Below the pieces are notes generated by a model that was not told where the DNA came from, searched no databases, and saw only the letters and a list, made by a program, of their open reading frames with translations. 64,000 nt of DNA from JAIBJN01 sp963802795 (lineage in GTDB: Bacteria > Actinomycetota > Thermoleophilia > Gaiellales > Gaiellaceae), in the NCBI GenBank assembly GCA_963802795.1, contig CAWDJV010000005.1, forward strand, positions 1,240,001 through 1,304,000. The letters are read 5' to 3'. Shown in pieces: positions 36,145 to 45,066 of the stretch. Numbering within the stretch: the stretch's first letter is position 1; each line of letters starts with the position of its first letter. A program made the translations under genes and the position numbers.

Positions 36145-36636
36145 ATGCCCCCCGACAGGCTTCGACCGCGAGGCTCGCACGGCCGACTAGCCGTGGCGGT
36201 CATCGTCGCGGTGACGCTGGTGAGCGGCACGGTCGTCGCCGGCGAGGCGAGTGCCAGCACGTCGAGCCGGAGGGCCTACGTGTCCTACGTCGTGGACGGG
36301 GACACGATTCGGCTGACCAGCGGTCGGTACGTCCGGCTGATCGGGTACGACACGCCGGAGACCGGGGAGCGGTACTACAACAAGGCGCGCCGGAGTCTCG
36401 ACAACCTCATCCCGGACAGCGGCCGCGTCCGGCTGGTCAACCCCTCGTCGGTCGACAACACCGATCACTACGGCCGGCTGCTCCGGTACGTCCGGGTGGG
36501 CGACCGGGACGCGGGCAAGCGGTTGATCCGGCAAGGGTACGGGCACGCCCGTTACGACAGCCGAGACGGTTACGACTGGCACCCGTTGCAGTCGACCTAC
36601 CGCCGCATCGACGCGAACACGAGGAACCTCTGGTAG
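36145..36636 (+). CDS. secreted thermonuclease (SNase-like domain)
   Basis: 163 aa. Signal peptide (residues ~14-37, LAVAVIVAVTLVSGTVVAGEASA), then an SNase domain: YVVDGDTIRLTSGRYVRLIGYDTPETG, with Asp of the Ca site and the first catalytic Arg in VRLIGYD; the second catalytic region is YGRLLRYVRVGDRDAGKRLIRQGYG. Extracellular nuclease for nucleic acid breakdown. An AAGGA ribosome site precedes the ATG. A second SNase gene follows 290 bp downstream. Confidence 0.88.
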   Translation: MPPDRLRPRGSHGRLAVAVIVAVTLVSGTVVAGEASASTSSRRAYVSYVVDGDTIRLTSGRYVRLIGYDTPETGERYYNKARRSLDNLIPDSGRVRLVNPSSVDNTDHYGRLLRYVRVGDRDAGKRLIRQGYGHARYDSRDGYDWHPLQSTYRRIDANTRNLW

Positions 36637-36772
36637 CTGCCTCCCTGGGGGAGGCCGCATTGCTCGCACTGCTGATCGCTGCGCGAAGCGCCCGCGCATA
36701 ACCCTTCTGGGCATGTAGCAGGCGGCGGCGTGGGGGCCGATCGGGCCGGGCAAGGCAGAATCACCAGGAGAG

Positions 36773-36847
36773 ATGCTCATCCGGGTCGCAACGCTCATGA
36801 TCGCCGCCGTGGTGGTGATGTACCTCATCGCCGCGTGGCGGCTCTAG
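36773..36847 (+). CDS. possible single-helix membrane peptide (24 aa)
   Basis: MLIRVATLMIAAVVVMYLIA with AWRL at the end: one hydrophobic helix with flanking Arg. AGGAG lies just before the ATG, though the spacing is short. It is the only protein-like content in the 290-bp gap between the two nuclease genes. Weakly supported. Confidence 0.35.
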   Translation: MLIRVATLMIAAVVVMYLIAAWRL

Positions 36848-36925
36848 CCCACGCCCGAATCTCCCTCAAGCCCGACGGAGAGGTCGCCGAAGGAACCCGG
36901 GAAGACCTGCAATCGCCAAGGGACC

Positions 36926-37744
36926 ATGAAGCTTTCTCCGCCAGTAGCACTTCTCGCGTGCGCTTTCGCACTCGTCGCCGCGGGCTGCGAGGCATCGGAT
37001 CCGTCCGGAGACGACGCGACCGCCGAGGTCGTCACGCCGACGAACGCCGGGGAGACGTCGACGTCGACGACGGAAGGCAGTCAGAGCACGCCGGCCCCGG
37101 CCCCGCCGAGGCGGCGTCCACGGCTCTTCCGGGTCGCACGCGTCACCGACGGCGACACGATCGACCTCGACAACGGTCGGACGATCAGGCTCGTCCAGAT
37201 CGATGCCCCCGAGGCGTCGGGTGAGTGCTACGGGAGCAAGTCCGGCACGGTGCTGAGGAAGATGCTTCCGGTCGGCGCACGGGTTCGAATCGAACGCGAT
37301 CCCGCCCTCGACGACATCGATCGGTACGGACGACTCCTTCGCTACGTCTTCAAGGGACGGCAGAACATCAATGTCGATCTCGTGCGGAAAGGCGCGGCGA
37401 GCGTCTGGTTCTACGACGGCGATCAGGGACGTTACGCCGACCAGCTTCTGCGTGCCGCCGAGAACGCCCGCGCCGCAAAGCGCGGGGCCTGGGGTGCCTG
37501 CCAGGCTGCTCTCGACCCGACTGCGGCCTTCTCGACGCAGCCAAAGCAGAATCGCCCGCCCGCACGGACCCTCGTCCCGACCGGTAGCTGCGATCCGTCC
37601 TACCCGGATTTCTGCATCCCGCCCTACGACGACGTCGGCGATCTCGACTGTGGCGACGTCCCCCGCGGCCCATTCGCCGTCCGCCCGCCCGACCCGCACA
37701 GCTTCGACGGGAACGGAGACGGCACGGGCTGCGAGACCGGCTAG
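36926..37744 (+). CDS. thermonuclease lipoprotein with C-terminal Excalibur-type domain
   Basis: 272 aa. Lipoprotein signal MKLSPPVALLACAFALVAAGC with Cys21 as lipobox Cys, a Thr/Pro-rich linker (~25-65), SNase domain ~66-190 (VTDGDTIDLDNGRTIRLVQIDAPEASG; second Arg region DRYGRLLRYVFKG), then a Cys-rich Excalibur-like tail (SYPDFCIPPYDDVGDLDCGDV... DPHSFDGNGDGTGCE) with the DxDxDGxxC calcium motif. Cell-surface nuclease. The neighbour at 36145 is a simpler paralogue without anchor or tail. Confidence 0.9.
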   Translation: MKLSPPVALLACAFALVAAGCEASDPSGDDATAEVVTPTNAGETSTSTTEGSQSTPAPAPPRRRPRLFRVARVTDGDTIDLDNGRTIRLVQIDAPEASGECYGSKSGTVLRKMLPVGARVRIERDPALDDIDRYGRLLRYVFKGRQNINVDLVRKGAASVWFYDGDQGRYADQLLRAAENARAAKRGAWGACQAALDPTAAFSTQPKQNRPPARTLVPTGSCDPSYPDFCIPPYDDVGDLDCGDVPRGPFAVRPPDPHSFDGNGDGTGCETG

Positions 37745-37764
37745 GGCTCGGTTCGGCTCATGGA

Positions 37765-39144
37765 CTAGCCCTCGGCCTCGAGCGCGGCTGCGAGGACGCG
37801 GACCGCCGGCGGGATCGACTCCTCGTGGCTGCAGCCGTAGCCGATGACGAGCCCTGGCCCCGCACGCTTCGAATGGCTATAGCGGGACAATGGCACGACG
37901 CGGAGGCCACGCCGTTCCGCGTCGACGGCGACCGCTTCGTCGTCCCTCCCGGGAGGAAGGCGGACGAGGACGTGCAGTCCCGCCGCGACTCCTTCGACGG
38001 GGAGCTCGGGGAGCTGTTGGCGCAGCGCTTCCATGAGCGCATCACGGCGGCGGCGGTAGACGGTGCGCACACGGCGGATGTGGCGGTCGTACTCGCCGCT
38101 GCGAATCAGCTGCGCCAGCGTCAGCTGCTCGATCGGGGCCGAGCAGACGTCGAGGAGGTGCTTGATCTCCTCGGCCTGGTCGGCGAGGTGCTCGGGGACG
38201 ACGACCCAGCCGAGCCGGACCGCCGGAGCGAGCGTCTTGGAGGTCGTGCCCAGGTACGCGACCCGGTCGCGATCGAGACCTTGAAGCGCGCGAATCGGCT
38301 CGCGGTCGTACCGGAACTCGGCGTCGTAGTCGTCCTCGATCACGAGCGCGTCGCGCTGCCGCGACCAGTCCAGCAGCTTGCGTCGGCGTTCGCCGCTCAG
38401 GACGGCGCCCGTCGGAAACTGGTGCGCCGGCGTGACGATCACCGCGTCCGAGTCGAGCCCTTCGACCAGGAGCCCGTCGCGATCGACCGGGTGGGGGGCC
38501 GGCTCGAGGCCGTTGATCCGCAGGCGCTGCGGCTGGCTGTCGAGCGACGGGTCCTCGACGGCGACGCGGCGGGCGCCGCGGAGTGCGAGCAGCCGGGCGA
38601 GCAGATCGATCCCCTGCGCTGCGCCGCTCACGACGACGATCTGCTCGGGAGCGGCGACCACGCCGCGCGTCCGGCCGAGCTGATCGGCCAGGGCCTCGCG
38701 CAGGAGGCGGTCACCGCGCGGCTCTCCATAGTCGAAAGCGCCGAGCGGTGCCGTCCGCATCACCTCGGAGAACGCGGACAGCCAACGACGTCTCGGGAAC
38801 AGCCCGACATCCGGCGTCGTCGGCGAGAGGTCGAAGCGCGGCGTCCTGGCCGGCTCGCCCGGCCGGCTCGCCGGCGGCGGAGGCGCCGCCACGCGGGCGA
38901 CGACCGGGGCGGACTTCGTGGGGACGTCGAGGAAGCCCTGGGCTGCGAGCTGGCCGTAGGCTTCGCTCGTGACGCCGCGTGAAACGCCGAGCTGGGCCGC
39001 CAGCGCACGCGAGGAGGGGAGCCGGACCCCTGGGCGGAAAGCGCCGGAGCAGATCGCCTCGCGCAGCATCCGCTCGGCCGCCGCGCGCAGTGTCTCGCCG
39101 TCATGCGGTGCGAGCCGAAGCCATCTGGCCTCATCGTTTTCCAT
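37765..39144 (-). CDS. MocR/PdxR-type regulator (GntR HTH fused to aminotransferase-like domain)
   Basis: 459 aa. GntR winged helix at ~15-80 (GVRLPSSRALAAQLGVSRGVTSEAYGQLAAQGFL) and a fold-type I aminotransferase domain: GAFDYGEPRGDRLLREALADQL, VTPAHQFPTGAVLSGERRR, EDDYDAEFRYD, and the PLP-binding Lys in GTTSKTLAPAVRLGW. MocR proteins use PLP or its amino-acid adduct as effector; PdxR members control vitamin B6 synthesis. No pdx gene is nearby. The divergent NIPSNAP/YCII genes, 46 bp away, are the likely target. Confidence 0.92.
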   Translation of the reverse strand: MENDEARWLRLAPHDGETLRAAAERMLREAICSGAFRPGVRLPSSRALAAQLGVSRGVTSEAYGQLAAQGFLDVPTKSAPVVARVAAPPPPASRPGEPARTPRFDLSPTTPDVGLFPRRRWLSAFSEVMRTAPLGAFDYGEPRGDRLLREALADQLGRTRGVVAAPEQIVVVSGAAQGIDLLARLLALRGARRVAVEDPSLDSQPQRLRINGLEPAPHPVDRDGLLVEGLDSDAVIVTPAHQFPTGAVLSGERRRKLLDWSRQRDALVIEDDYDAEFRYDREPIRALQGLDRDRVAYLGTTSKTLAPAVRLGWVVVPEHLADQAEEIKHLLDVCSAPIEQLTLAQLIRSGEYDRHIRRVRTVYRRRRDALMEALRQQLPELPVEGVAAGLHVLVRLPPGRDDEAVAVDAERRGLRVVPLSRYSHSKRAGPGLVIGYGCSHEESIPPAVRVLAAALEAEG

Positions 39145-39147
39145 CCA

Positions 39148-39171
39148 ACTGGATCTTTACACAGGGCCAGT
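39148..39171. promoter_or_regulatory. probable MocR operator between regulator and NIPSNAP gene
   Basis: ACTGGATC, 8-bp spacer TTTACACA, GGGCCAGT: an imperfect inverted repeat (6 of 8 positions) inside the 46-bp divergent region. A further ACTGG follows at about 39181. MocR-type regulators bind such repeated half sites. Confidence 0.5.
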
Positions 39172-39190
39172 CAGTCGCGACACTGGCGAC

Positions 39191-39896
39191 ATGCCGACCC
39201 CGGTTGGAGTCGTGGAGCTGCGCCAGTACACGCACAAGCCCGGTCGCCGCGAAGAGCTCATCGACATCTTCGAGCGGCATTTCATCGAGCCGCAGGAGGA
39301 TGTCGGGGCGCACGTGATCGGCTACTTCCGCGACCTGGGCGACCCCGACCGGTTCGTCTGGCTGCGCGGCTTCCGCGACATGCCCTCCCGGAAGGCTGCG
39401 CTCGAGGCCTTCTACGGAAGCGACCTCTGGTACGAGCACCGCGACGCTGTCAACGACACGCTGATCGATTCCGACGATGTCCTCCTCCTCCGCCCGGCGA
39501 CAGGATCGCCGTTCGGAAACGGTGCGAGGTCCGTCGGTGAGCGAGGCCTGGTCACCGCGACGATCTGGGCGTTCGCGGAGCCAACCTCGACCGAAGCGAT
39601 CGCCGTCTTCATAGACGGGCTCGTGTCTCAGCTCGCCGCAGCGGGCGCGACACCGGTCGCGGTGCTCGTCACCGAGCCGAGCGAGAACGACTTTCCGCGG
39701 TTGCCGGTCCGCGAGGGCGAGAAGGTCGTCGTCTGGATCGAGCGCTACGACGACGCGGCGGCCTACGAAGCGAGGGCGGCGGCGCTCGACCGGTCTCGCG
39801 ACTGGCGGGAGCTCATGGTCGCGGTCGCCGACCACCTCGGCAGGGCGGCCCTACACACTCCGGCTCGCGCCGTGCGCGCGCTCGGTGCTGGCATGA
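39191..39896 (+). pseudogene. NIPSNAP-family protein, one frame break near the 3' end
   Basis: About 234 aa after repair. Two ferredoxin-like NIPSNAP repeats: VVELRQYTHKPGRREELIDIFERHF with FRDLGDPDRFVWLRGFRDM, and TATIWAFAEPTSTEAIAVFIDGL. Near 39845 one base shift gives the family's usual end, YTLRLAPCARSVLA, and a stop overlapping the next ATG (ATGA). Without it the frame runs on artificially into the YCII gene. Function unknown; dimeric alpha/beta barrel relatives bind or modify small organic molecules. Probably controlled by the divergent MocR regulator. Confidence 0.78.
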
Positions 39897-40202
39897 GCTA
39901 CTTCGCGACCGTCCGCGAGGCCGGGCCGGCCTGGGATCGCGCGAAGGCCGCTGCGCGAGCAGGCGGCCTGGGACGAGCATGCCGAGTTCATGAACGCGCT
40001 CGCAGAGGACGGCTTCGTCGTCGTCGGCGGGCCGGTCGGCGGCGGGCCCAAGACCCTCCTCGTCGTGGACGCGACCGACGAGGCCGAGATCCGCAGCCGC
40101 CTCGACGACGACCCCTGGACGGCGATGGGGCTGCTCGTGATTGCGAGCATCGAGCCCTGGGAGATCCTCCTGGGGTCGGCACCGGTCAGTACCCTCGAGT
40201 AG
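39893..40202 (+). pseudogene. YCII-domain protein A, one frame break
   Basis: About 102 aa. MSYFATVREAGPAWDRAK is followed, after dropping one base near 39951 (one G too many), by PLREQAAWDEHAEFMNALAEDGFVVVGGPVGGGPKTLLVVDA and the closing DPWTAMGLLVIASIEPWEI. This is the YCII/YciI alpha-beta fold with its His and Asp pocket (WDEHAEFM and DDPW). Coupled to the NIPSNAP gene by ATGA and to its paralogue by TAGTG. Confidence 0.72.
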
Positions 40203-40510
40203 TGCCCGTCTTCGCGCTGACCGAGGTCTCCGGCCCCAACTGGGACGCCTCGCGCCCACGCCGCGAGCAGGACGCCTGGGACGAGCATGCGGCGTTCATG
40301 GACGGCCTCGTCGACGACGGCTTCGTCATCCTCGGCGGCCCGATCGGCGACGGCGAGCGGGTCCTGCTCGTCGTCGAGGCGTCGGACGAGGGCGAGATCG
40401 AGGCGCGCTTCGCCGCAGATCCGTGGTTGCCGATGGGAATCCTCCGGATCGAGACGATCGAGCCGTGGACGATCTGGCTCGACAGCAGGCGACCCGGTTC
40501 GCCGACGTGA
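40202..40510 (+). CDS. YCII-domain protein B
   Basis: 102 aa, GTG start overlapping the previous stop. A tandem paralogue of YCII-domain protein A: REQDAWDEHAAFMDGLVDDGFVILGGPIGDGERVLLVVEASDEGE and DPWLPMGILRIETIEPWTIWL. The family is of uncertain function; some members are fused to sigma factors or have weak hydrolase activity. A heteromeric pair with protein A is likely. Confidence 0.82.
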   Translation: MPVFALTEVSGPNWDASRPRREQDAWDEHAAFMDGLVDDGFVILGGPIGDGERVLLVVEASDEGEIEARFAADPWLPMGILRIETIEPWTIWLDSRRPGSPT

Positions 40511-40644
40511 GGATCGCCGTGACGAGCGAGGCGGGTGAGGTGACGACCGCCGTGTTCGACGACACACGCGGCAACGTGATTCGAGCGCGCGCCGCCGCCC
40601 GCTCGGGCTGCTCAGGACGGCTCGTAGCGCCCAGTCTGACGTAG
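40507..40644 (+). CDS. small hypothetical protein coupled to YCII-domain protein B
   Basis: 45 aa from a GTG overlapping the YCII-B stop (GTGA): VRIAVTSEAGEVTTAVFDDT, then RGNVIRARAAARSGCSGRLVAPSLT. Not recognised. The coupling overlap is the same kind used throughout this genome, which supports it; the low-complexity end argues against. Confidence 0.35.
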   Translation: MRIAVTSEAGEVTTAVFDDTRGNVIRARAAARSGCSGRLVAPSLT

Positions 40645-40678
40645 GCCGGGCGCCGGGCGATGCGATGATGGAACGCCG

Positions 40679-41401
40679 GTGCGGATCTCGCTCTTCGTCA
40701 CGTGCCTGACCGACACGGTCGCCCCCGAGGCCGGCGTGGCGGTCGTGCGGCTGCTCGAGCGGCTCGGCCACGAGGTCGAGTTCAGGCGCGAGCAGACCTG
40801 TTGCGGCCAGATGCATCTGAACACCGGGTACCGGCCGGAAGCCCGGGCTCTCGCCCGCCGGTTCGTGCGGATCTTCGGCGACGCGGAGGTCGTCGTCGCT
40901 CCTTCCGCCTCCTGCGTCGGGACGGTGCGCGAGCTCTATCCGTCGCTCGCCGAGGGCGACTCTGCCTTCGAGCGCGAGGTTGAGGCGCTCGCGCCGCGCG
41001 TCCTCGAGCTGAGCGAGCTGCTCGCAGACCGGCTCGAGCTGGAGGACGTCGGCGCCACGTTTCCACACCGGGTGACCTATCACCCGACGTGCCACTCGTT
41101 GCGCATGCTGCGCGTGGGGGAGGCGCCGCACAGGCTCCTCCGGGCGGTGCGAGGGCTCGAGCTCGTGGAGTTGCCCGAGGCGAGCGAGTGCTGCGGCTTC
41201 GGCGGGACGTTCGCGGTCAAGAACGCGGAGACGTCCGCCGCCATCCTTGCCGACAAGGTCAGCCGCATCGTCGAGACGGGAGCGGACGTGTGCACGGCCG
41301 CCGACAGCTCCTGCCTCATGCACATCGGCGGGGCGCTCTCGCGGTCGGGCGCCGGCGTCCGGACAGCGCACCTCGCGGAGATCCTGGCGGCCGAGGCGTG
41401 A
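40679..41401 (+). CDS. lutA: lactate utilization protein A (LutA/YkgE), Fe-S oxidoreductase
   Basis: 240 aa, GTG start. Two CCG (cysteine-rich) domains: REQTCCGQMHLNTGY with SASCVGTVRELYP, and YHPTCHSLRML with EASECCGFGGTFAVKN and ADSSCLMHIGG. Subunit of the LutABC L-lactate dehydrogenase, which oxidises L-lactate to pyruvate and feeds electrons to the respiratory chain. First of three genes joined by 4-bp overlaps. Confidence 0.9.
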   Translation: MRISLFVTCLTDTVAPEAGVAVVRLLERLGHEVEFRREQTCCGQMHLNTGYRPEARALARRFVRIFGDAEVVVAPSASCVGTVRELYPSLAEGDSAFEREVEALAPRVLELSELLADRLELEDVGATFPHRVTYHPTCHSLRMLRVGEAPHRLLRAVRGLELVELPEASECCGFGGTFAVKNAETSAAILADKVSRIVETGADVCTAADSSCLMHIGGALSRSGAGVRTAHLAEILAAEA

Positions 41402-42778
41402 GCGAGGGATTCCCCGCGGCCGCCCGCGAGGCTCTCGGCAACGAGCAGCTGCGGCGAAACCTGCGGGTCGCGACCCACACGATCCGGGCGAAGCGCGCGG
41501 CCGTCGTCGCCGAGCGGCCGGACTGGGAAGAGCTTCGCGAGGCGGGCCGGGCGATCAAGGAGCGGGTGCTCCGGCACCTGGACGGCTATCTGGTCGAGTT
41601 CGAGCAGGCCGTGGAGCGGGCGGGTGGCAGCGTGCACTGGGCGCGCGACGCGGAGGAGGCCTGTCGGGTGGTGGCAGCGCTCGTCGAGGCGAGAGGCGAG
41701 CGCGAGGTCGTCAAGGTGAAATCCCTCACGACCGACGAGATCCGGCTGAACGAGAGCCTGGCCGCGGTCGGAATCGACGTGGTGGAGACCGACCTCGCAG
41801 AGCTGATCTGCCAGCTGGCCGGCGAGGAGTCGTCGCACATCCTCGTCCCGGCGATCCACAAGAACCGCGTCGAGATCCGCGATCTCTTCCGCCGCGAGCT
41901 GGGCCTGCCGAACCTGTCCGAGGAGCCGACCGAGCTCGCCGAGGCCGCCCGTCTTCACCTTCGCGAGCGATTCCTGCGGGCCCGCGTCGCCGTCAGCGGC
42001 GCCAACTTCGCCGTGGCGGAGACGGGGACGGTCTGCGTCGTCGAGTCGGAGGGCAACGGCCGCTTCTGCACGACGCTGCCCGAGACGCTCATCACCGTCC
42101 TCGGCATCGAGAAGCTGGTTCCCGCGCCCGAGGACCTGGAGGTGTACCTCCAGCTCCTTCCGCGGTCCTCGACCGGAGAGCGGATGAATCCCTACACCTC
42201 GCTGTGGACCGGCGTGACGCCGGGGGACGGGCCGCAGGAGTTCCACGTGGTGCTCCTCGACGCCGGCCGGACGGACGTGCTCGCCGACGAGGTCGGCCGG
42301 CAGACGCTGGCATGCATCCGCTGCAGCGCGTGTCTCAACGTCTGCCCCGTCTACGAGCGGACCGGCGGGCACGCGTACGAGTCGGTCTACCCCGGCCCCA
42401 TCGGAGCGATCCTCACGCCGCAGCTGCGCGGGATCGGCGCGCCGCCTCGCTTCCGTACGCGTCGAGCCTCTGCGGTGCCTGCTACGAGGTCTGTCCGGTC
42501 AAGATCGACATCCCCGAGGTGCTGGTCCATCTTCGCGGCCGGGTCGTCGCCGAGTCGCCGCCCTCGCGCGGAGAGCGCGCCGCCATGCGTGAGCTGGCGC
42601 GGATCTTCGCCTCCGAGCGCCGGTACAGGGCGGCGCAGCGCGTCGCGCGGATCGCGGGCGGCCCTTCGCGCGCGGCGGCCGGATCAAGCGGTTGCCCGGC
42701 CTCGGCGCGTGGACCGAGACTCGCGACCTGCGGCCCGTTGCCCGCCAGACCTTCCGCGAATGGTGGGACTCGCGGTGA
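41398..42778 (+). pseudogene. lutB: lactate utilization protein B (LutB/YkgF), two frame breaks
   Basis: About 460 aa after repair; GTG start overlaps the lutA stop. The LUD domain runs from EGFPAAAREALGNEQLRRNLR through VKVKSLTTDEIRLNESLAAVGIDVVETDL, NFAVAETGTVCVVESEGNGR to NPYTSLWTGVT. Two 4Fe-4S motifs follow: CIRCSACLNVCPVY in the first frame and, after a shift near 42440, CGACYEVCPVKIDIP. A second shift near 42660 restores RLPGLGAWTETRDLRPVARQ and the stop that overlaps lutC (GTGA). All conserved blocks survive, so the breaks look like consensus errors. Confidence 0.87.
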
Positions 42779-43414
42779 GCGCGGCTCGGGAGGAGATCCT
42801 CGCGAGGATCCGGCGCGCCCTGGCCGACGTGCCCGCCGCCGAAGGGCCGGCCGACGTGCCCGTTGCCCGGGGCTATCTCGAACGCGAGCCCGGTGGTGCG
42901 CTCGACCGCTTCCTCGAGCGGGTCGCCGACTACGGGGCGGGCGTCCGGCTCGCCTCGGCGGGCGACCTCCCGGCGGCCGTCGGCGACGCGTGCCGCAAGA
43001 ACGACATCGCCGCGTCGTCGTTCCCAGGACCTGCCCGAGCCCTGGCTGCCCGAGGGAGTCGAGTGCGTTCCGGACGCGAACCTCGACGTCCACGAGCTCG
43101 ACGCGCTGGACGGGGCGATCACCGGCTGCGCGCTCGCGATCGCCGAGACGGGGACGATCGTCCTCGACGCCGGCGCACGTCAGGGTCGCCGTGCGCTGAC
43201 GCTCGTTCCCGACTTCCATCTCTGCGTGGTCGAGGAGGAGCAGGTCGTGGACGGCGTCCCGGCGGCGATGCGACGTCTCGCCGCGAACCTTCGCACCGAG
43301 CGCCGGCCCGTCACGTTCGTCTCCGGCCCCTCGGCGACCTCGGACATCGAGCTCTCCCGGGTCGAGGGCGTGCACGGGCCGCGCCGTCTCGAGCTCGTAG
43401 TCGTCCGCGCCTGA
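42775..43414 (+). pseudogene. lutC: lactate utilization protein C (LutC/YkgG), one frame break
   Basis: About 213 aa. The N-terminal part SAAREEILARIRRALADVP and FLERVADYGAGVRLASAGD is in one frame; after a shift near 43020 come DLPEPWLPEGVECVPDANLD, then the LUD core ITGCALAIAETGTIVLDAGARQGRRALTLVPDFHLCVV and the family end ATSDIELSRVEGVHGPRRLE. Third subunit of the LutABC lactate oxidation complex; GTG start coupled to lutB. Confidence 0.87.
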
Positions 43415-43492
43415 GCGGCGCGTGGTCTGACCGGGCCGTTTCCTATCGTCATCCCGTCATGGACGACCTAGCGGTGCCATGAGGCCCGGCTC

Positions 43493-44324
43493 GTGAACCT
43501 CGTCTGGGGTTTTCTGATCACCGCCGCCGTGACGGCGATCGCCGTGGCGGCGATGTTGTTCGTGCGGCGCGGCGCGCCGGTGGGGAGCCGGTTCACCGAC
43601 GGCGACCGCGCCTCCGGCGTGTTCGGCGTCCTCGCGACGGGATTCTCGGTGCTGCTCGGCTTCATCGTCTTCCTGGCCTTCACTAGCTACGACCAGTCCC
43701 GGACCGGCGCCGAGACCGAGGCGCTCATGGTCATCCAGCAGGTCGAGACGGCGCAGTTCTTTGCCGACGAGACCGCGCTCGAGCTGACCGGCGAGCTCGT
43801 CTGCTACGGGCGCTCGGTGGTGAGCGACGAGTGGGAGGCGCTGCGATCGGGCACGCTCGGCGACCGCATCAATCCCTGGGGCGTCGAGCTCTTCCGCACG
43901 GTCCGGACGATCGAGCCGACGACCGCGGCGGAGCAGTCCGCGTACGACAAGTGGCTCGAGCAGACGTCGACGCGCGAGGGGGCCAGGCTCGACCGGGTCC
44001 ACGGGGCCGTCGGGGTGATCCCGACGCAGCTCTGGATCGTGCTCTTCTTCATCGCGTCGGTCATCTTCGTCTACATGCTCTTCTTCGCCGACCGCGGCGA
44101 GGGCGCGGCCACCCAGGCCGTTCTCATGGGATCGGTGGTGTCGGTGATCGTGACGCTGTTCCTGCTCCTGTATGCCCTCGACAAACCGTTCGGCTCGGGA
44201 GTCGGCGGGCTCGAGCCCGTCGCGATGGAGCGAGTCACTTCGTCTCGTCGACGAGGCACTCTCGGCCGTCGGCGAGCAGGTTCCGATCCCGTGCGACTCC
44301 GAGGGCGTGCAGGTGGCTCCGTGA
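43493..44324 (+). pseudogene. DUF4239 (bestrophin-like) membrane protein, one frame break
   Basis: About 276 aa, GTG start. A first helix NLVWGFLITAAVTAIAVAAML, a second GVLATGFSVLLGFIVFLAF, a polar central part with ETEALMVIQQVETAQFF, then helices PTQLWIVLFFIASVIFVYMLFF and AVLMGSVVSVIVTLFLLLYALD. After a shift near 44236 it ends RLVDEALSAVGEQVPIPCDSEG. DUF4239 proteins are of unknown function. The stop overlaps the next gene (GTGA). Confidence 0.75.
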
Positions 44325-44956
44325 GCGCCGGCTCGCCGTCTGCTGAGGGGCGCCTCGACATCCTGGCGACCGTGCTCCTCGCACTCGCGACCGTCGCGAC
44401 CGCCTGGAGCGGCTACCAGGCGAGCCGCTGGAACGGCGAGCAGGCGAAGGCGTTCAGCCGCGCGTCCGCGCTCCGCATCGAGTCGGCGAAGACCGCCGAC
44501 CTCGCCAACTCGCAGACCCAGATCGACGTGGCGACCTTCATCCAATGGGTCGACGCCTACGCCCTGGAAGAGGAGGAGCTCGTCGACTTCTACCTCGAGC
44601 GCTTCCGCGCGGAGTTCAAGCCCGCCGTGAACGCGTGGATCGCCACGAGGCCTCTGCAACCCCGACGCGCCGCTGACTCCGTTCGCCATGCCGGAGTACC
44701 GGGTCGAGGCACGGGAGGAGGCAGAGCGGATCGAGGCCGAAGCGGAGGTTTGGTCGGCGACGGCGAGGACGAACGTCCAGCGCGCCACGAACTACGTCCT
44801 CGGCGTCGTGCTGTTCGCCGCCGCGCTCTTCTTCGCCGGCATGAGCGCGAGCTGGGGACCCTGCGACTGCGCCGGATCATGCTCGCGTTCGGCATCGTCA
44901 TCTTCGTCGCCACGGTGATCTGGATCGCCACCTTCCCGGTCAGCATCTCCGTCTGA
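44321..44956 (+). pseudogene. two-helix membrane protein of unknown function, two frame breaks
   Basis: About 212 aa, GTG start coupled to the DUF4239 gene. An N-terminal helix (LDILATVLLALATVATAWSG) is followed by YQASRWNGEQAKAFSRASALRIESAK, a long soluble helical part (IQWVDAYALEEEELVDFYLERF), then, after shifts near 44650 and 44860, FAMPEYRVEAREEAERIEAEAE, helix YVLGVVLFAAALFFAGMSA and a final helix IMLAFGIVIFVATVIWIATFPVSI. No named family recognised. It probably forms a membrane complex with the DUF4239 protein. Confidence 0.65.
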
Positions 44957-44977
44957 CCGGCCTCACGGCGGCCGGTC
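44955..44977 (+). terminator. hairpin after the membrane-protein pair
   Basis: GACCGGCC pairs perfectly with GGCCGGTC across the 7-nt loop TCACGGC, just past the stop. There is no T-tract, so intrinsic termination is only possible, not clear. Confidence 0.4.
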
Positions 44978-45066
44978 GTGACTCCTCGCCCGGTTGACCG
45001 ATGGTCAAAGACGTGGTCTTATTCCCCCACCCACAGTTGCCGGGCAACGAGAAAGGTCAGGTCACA

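Noticed and set aside
39191..40510. A single NIPSNAP-YCII fusion protein.
   Set aside because: The fusion exists only because of one-base shifts near 39845 and 39951; repairing them gives the normal NIPSNAP end and an ATGA overlap with a complete YCII gene.
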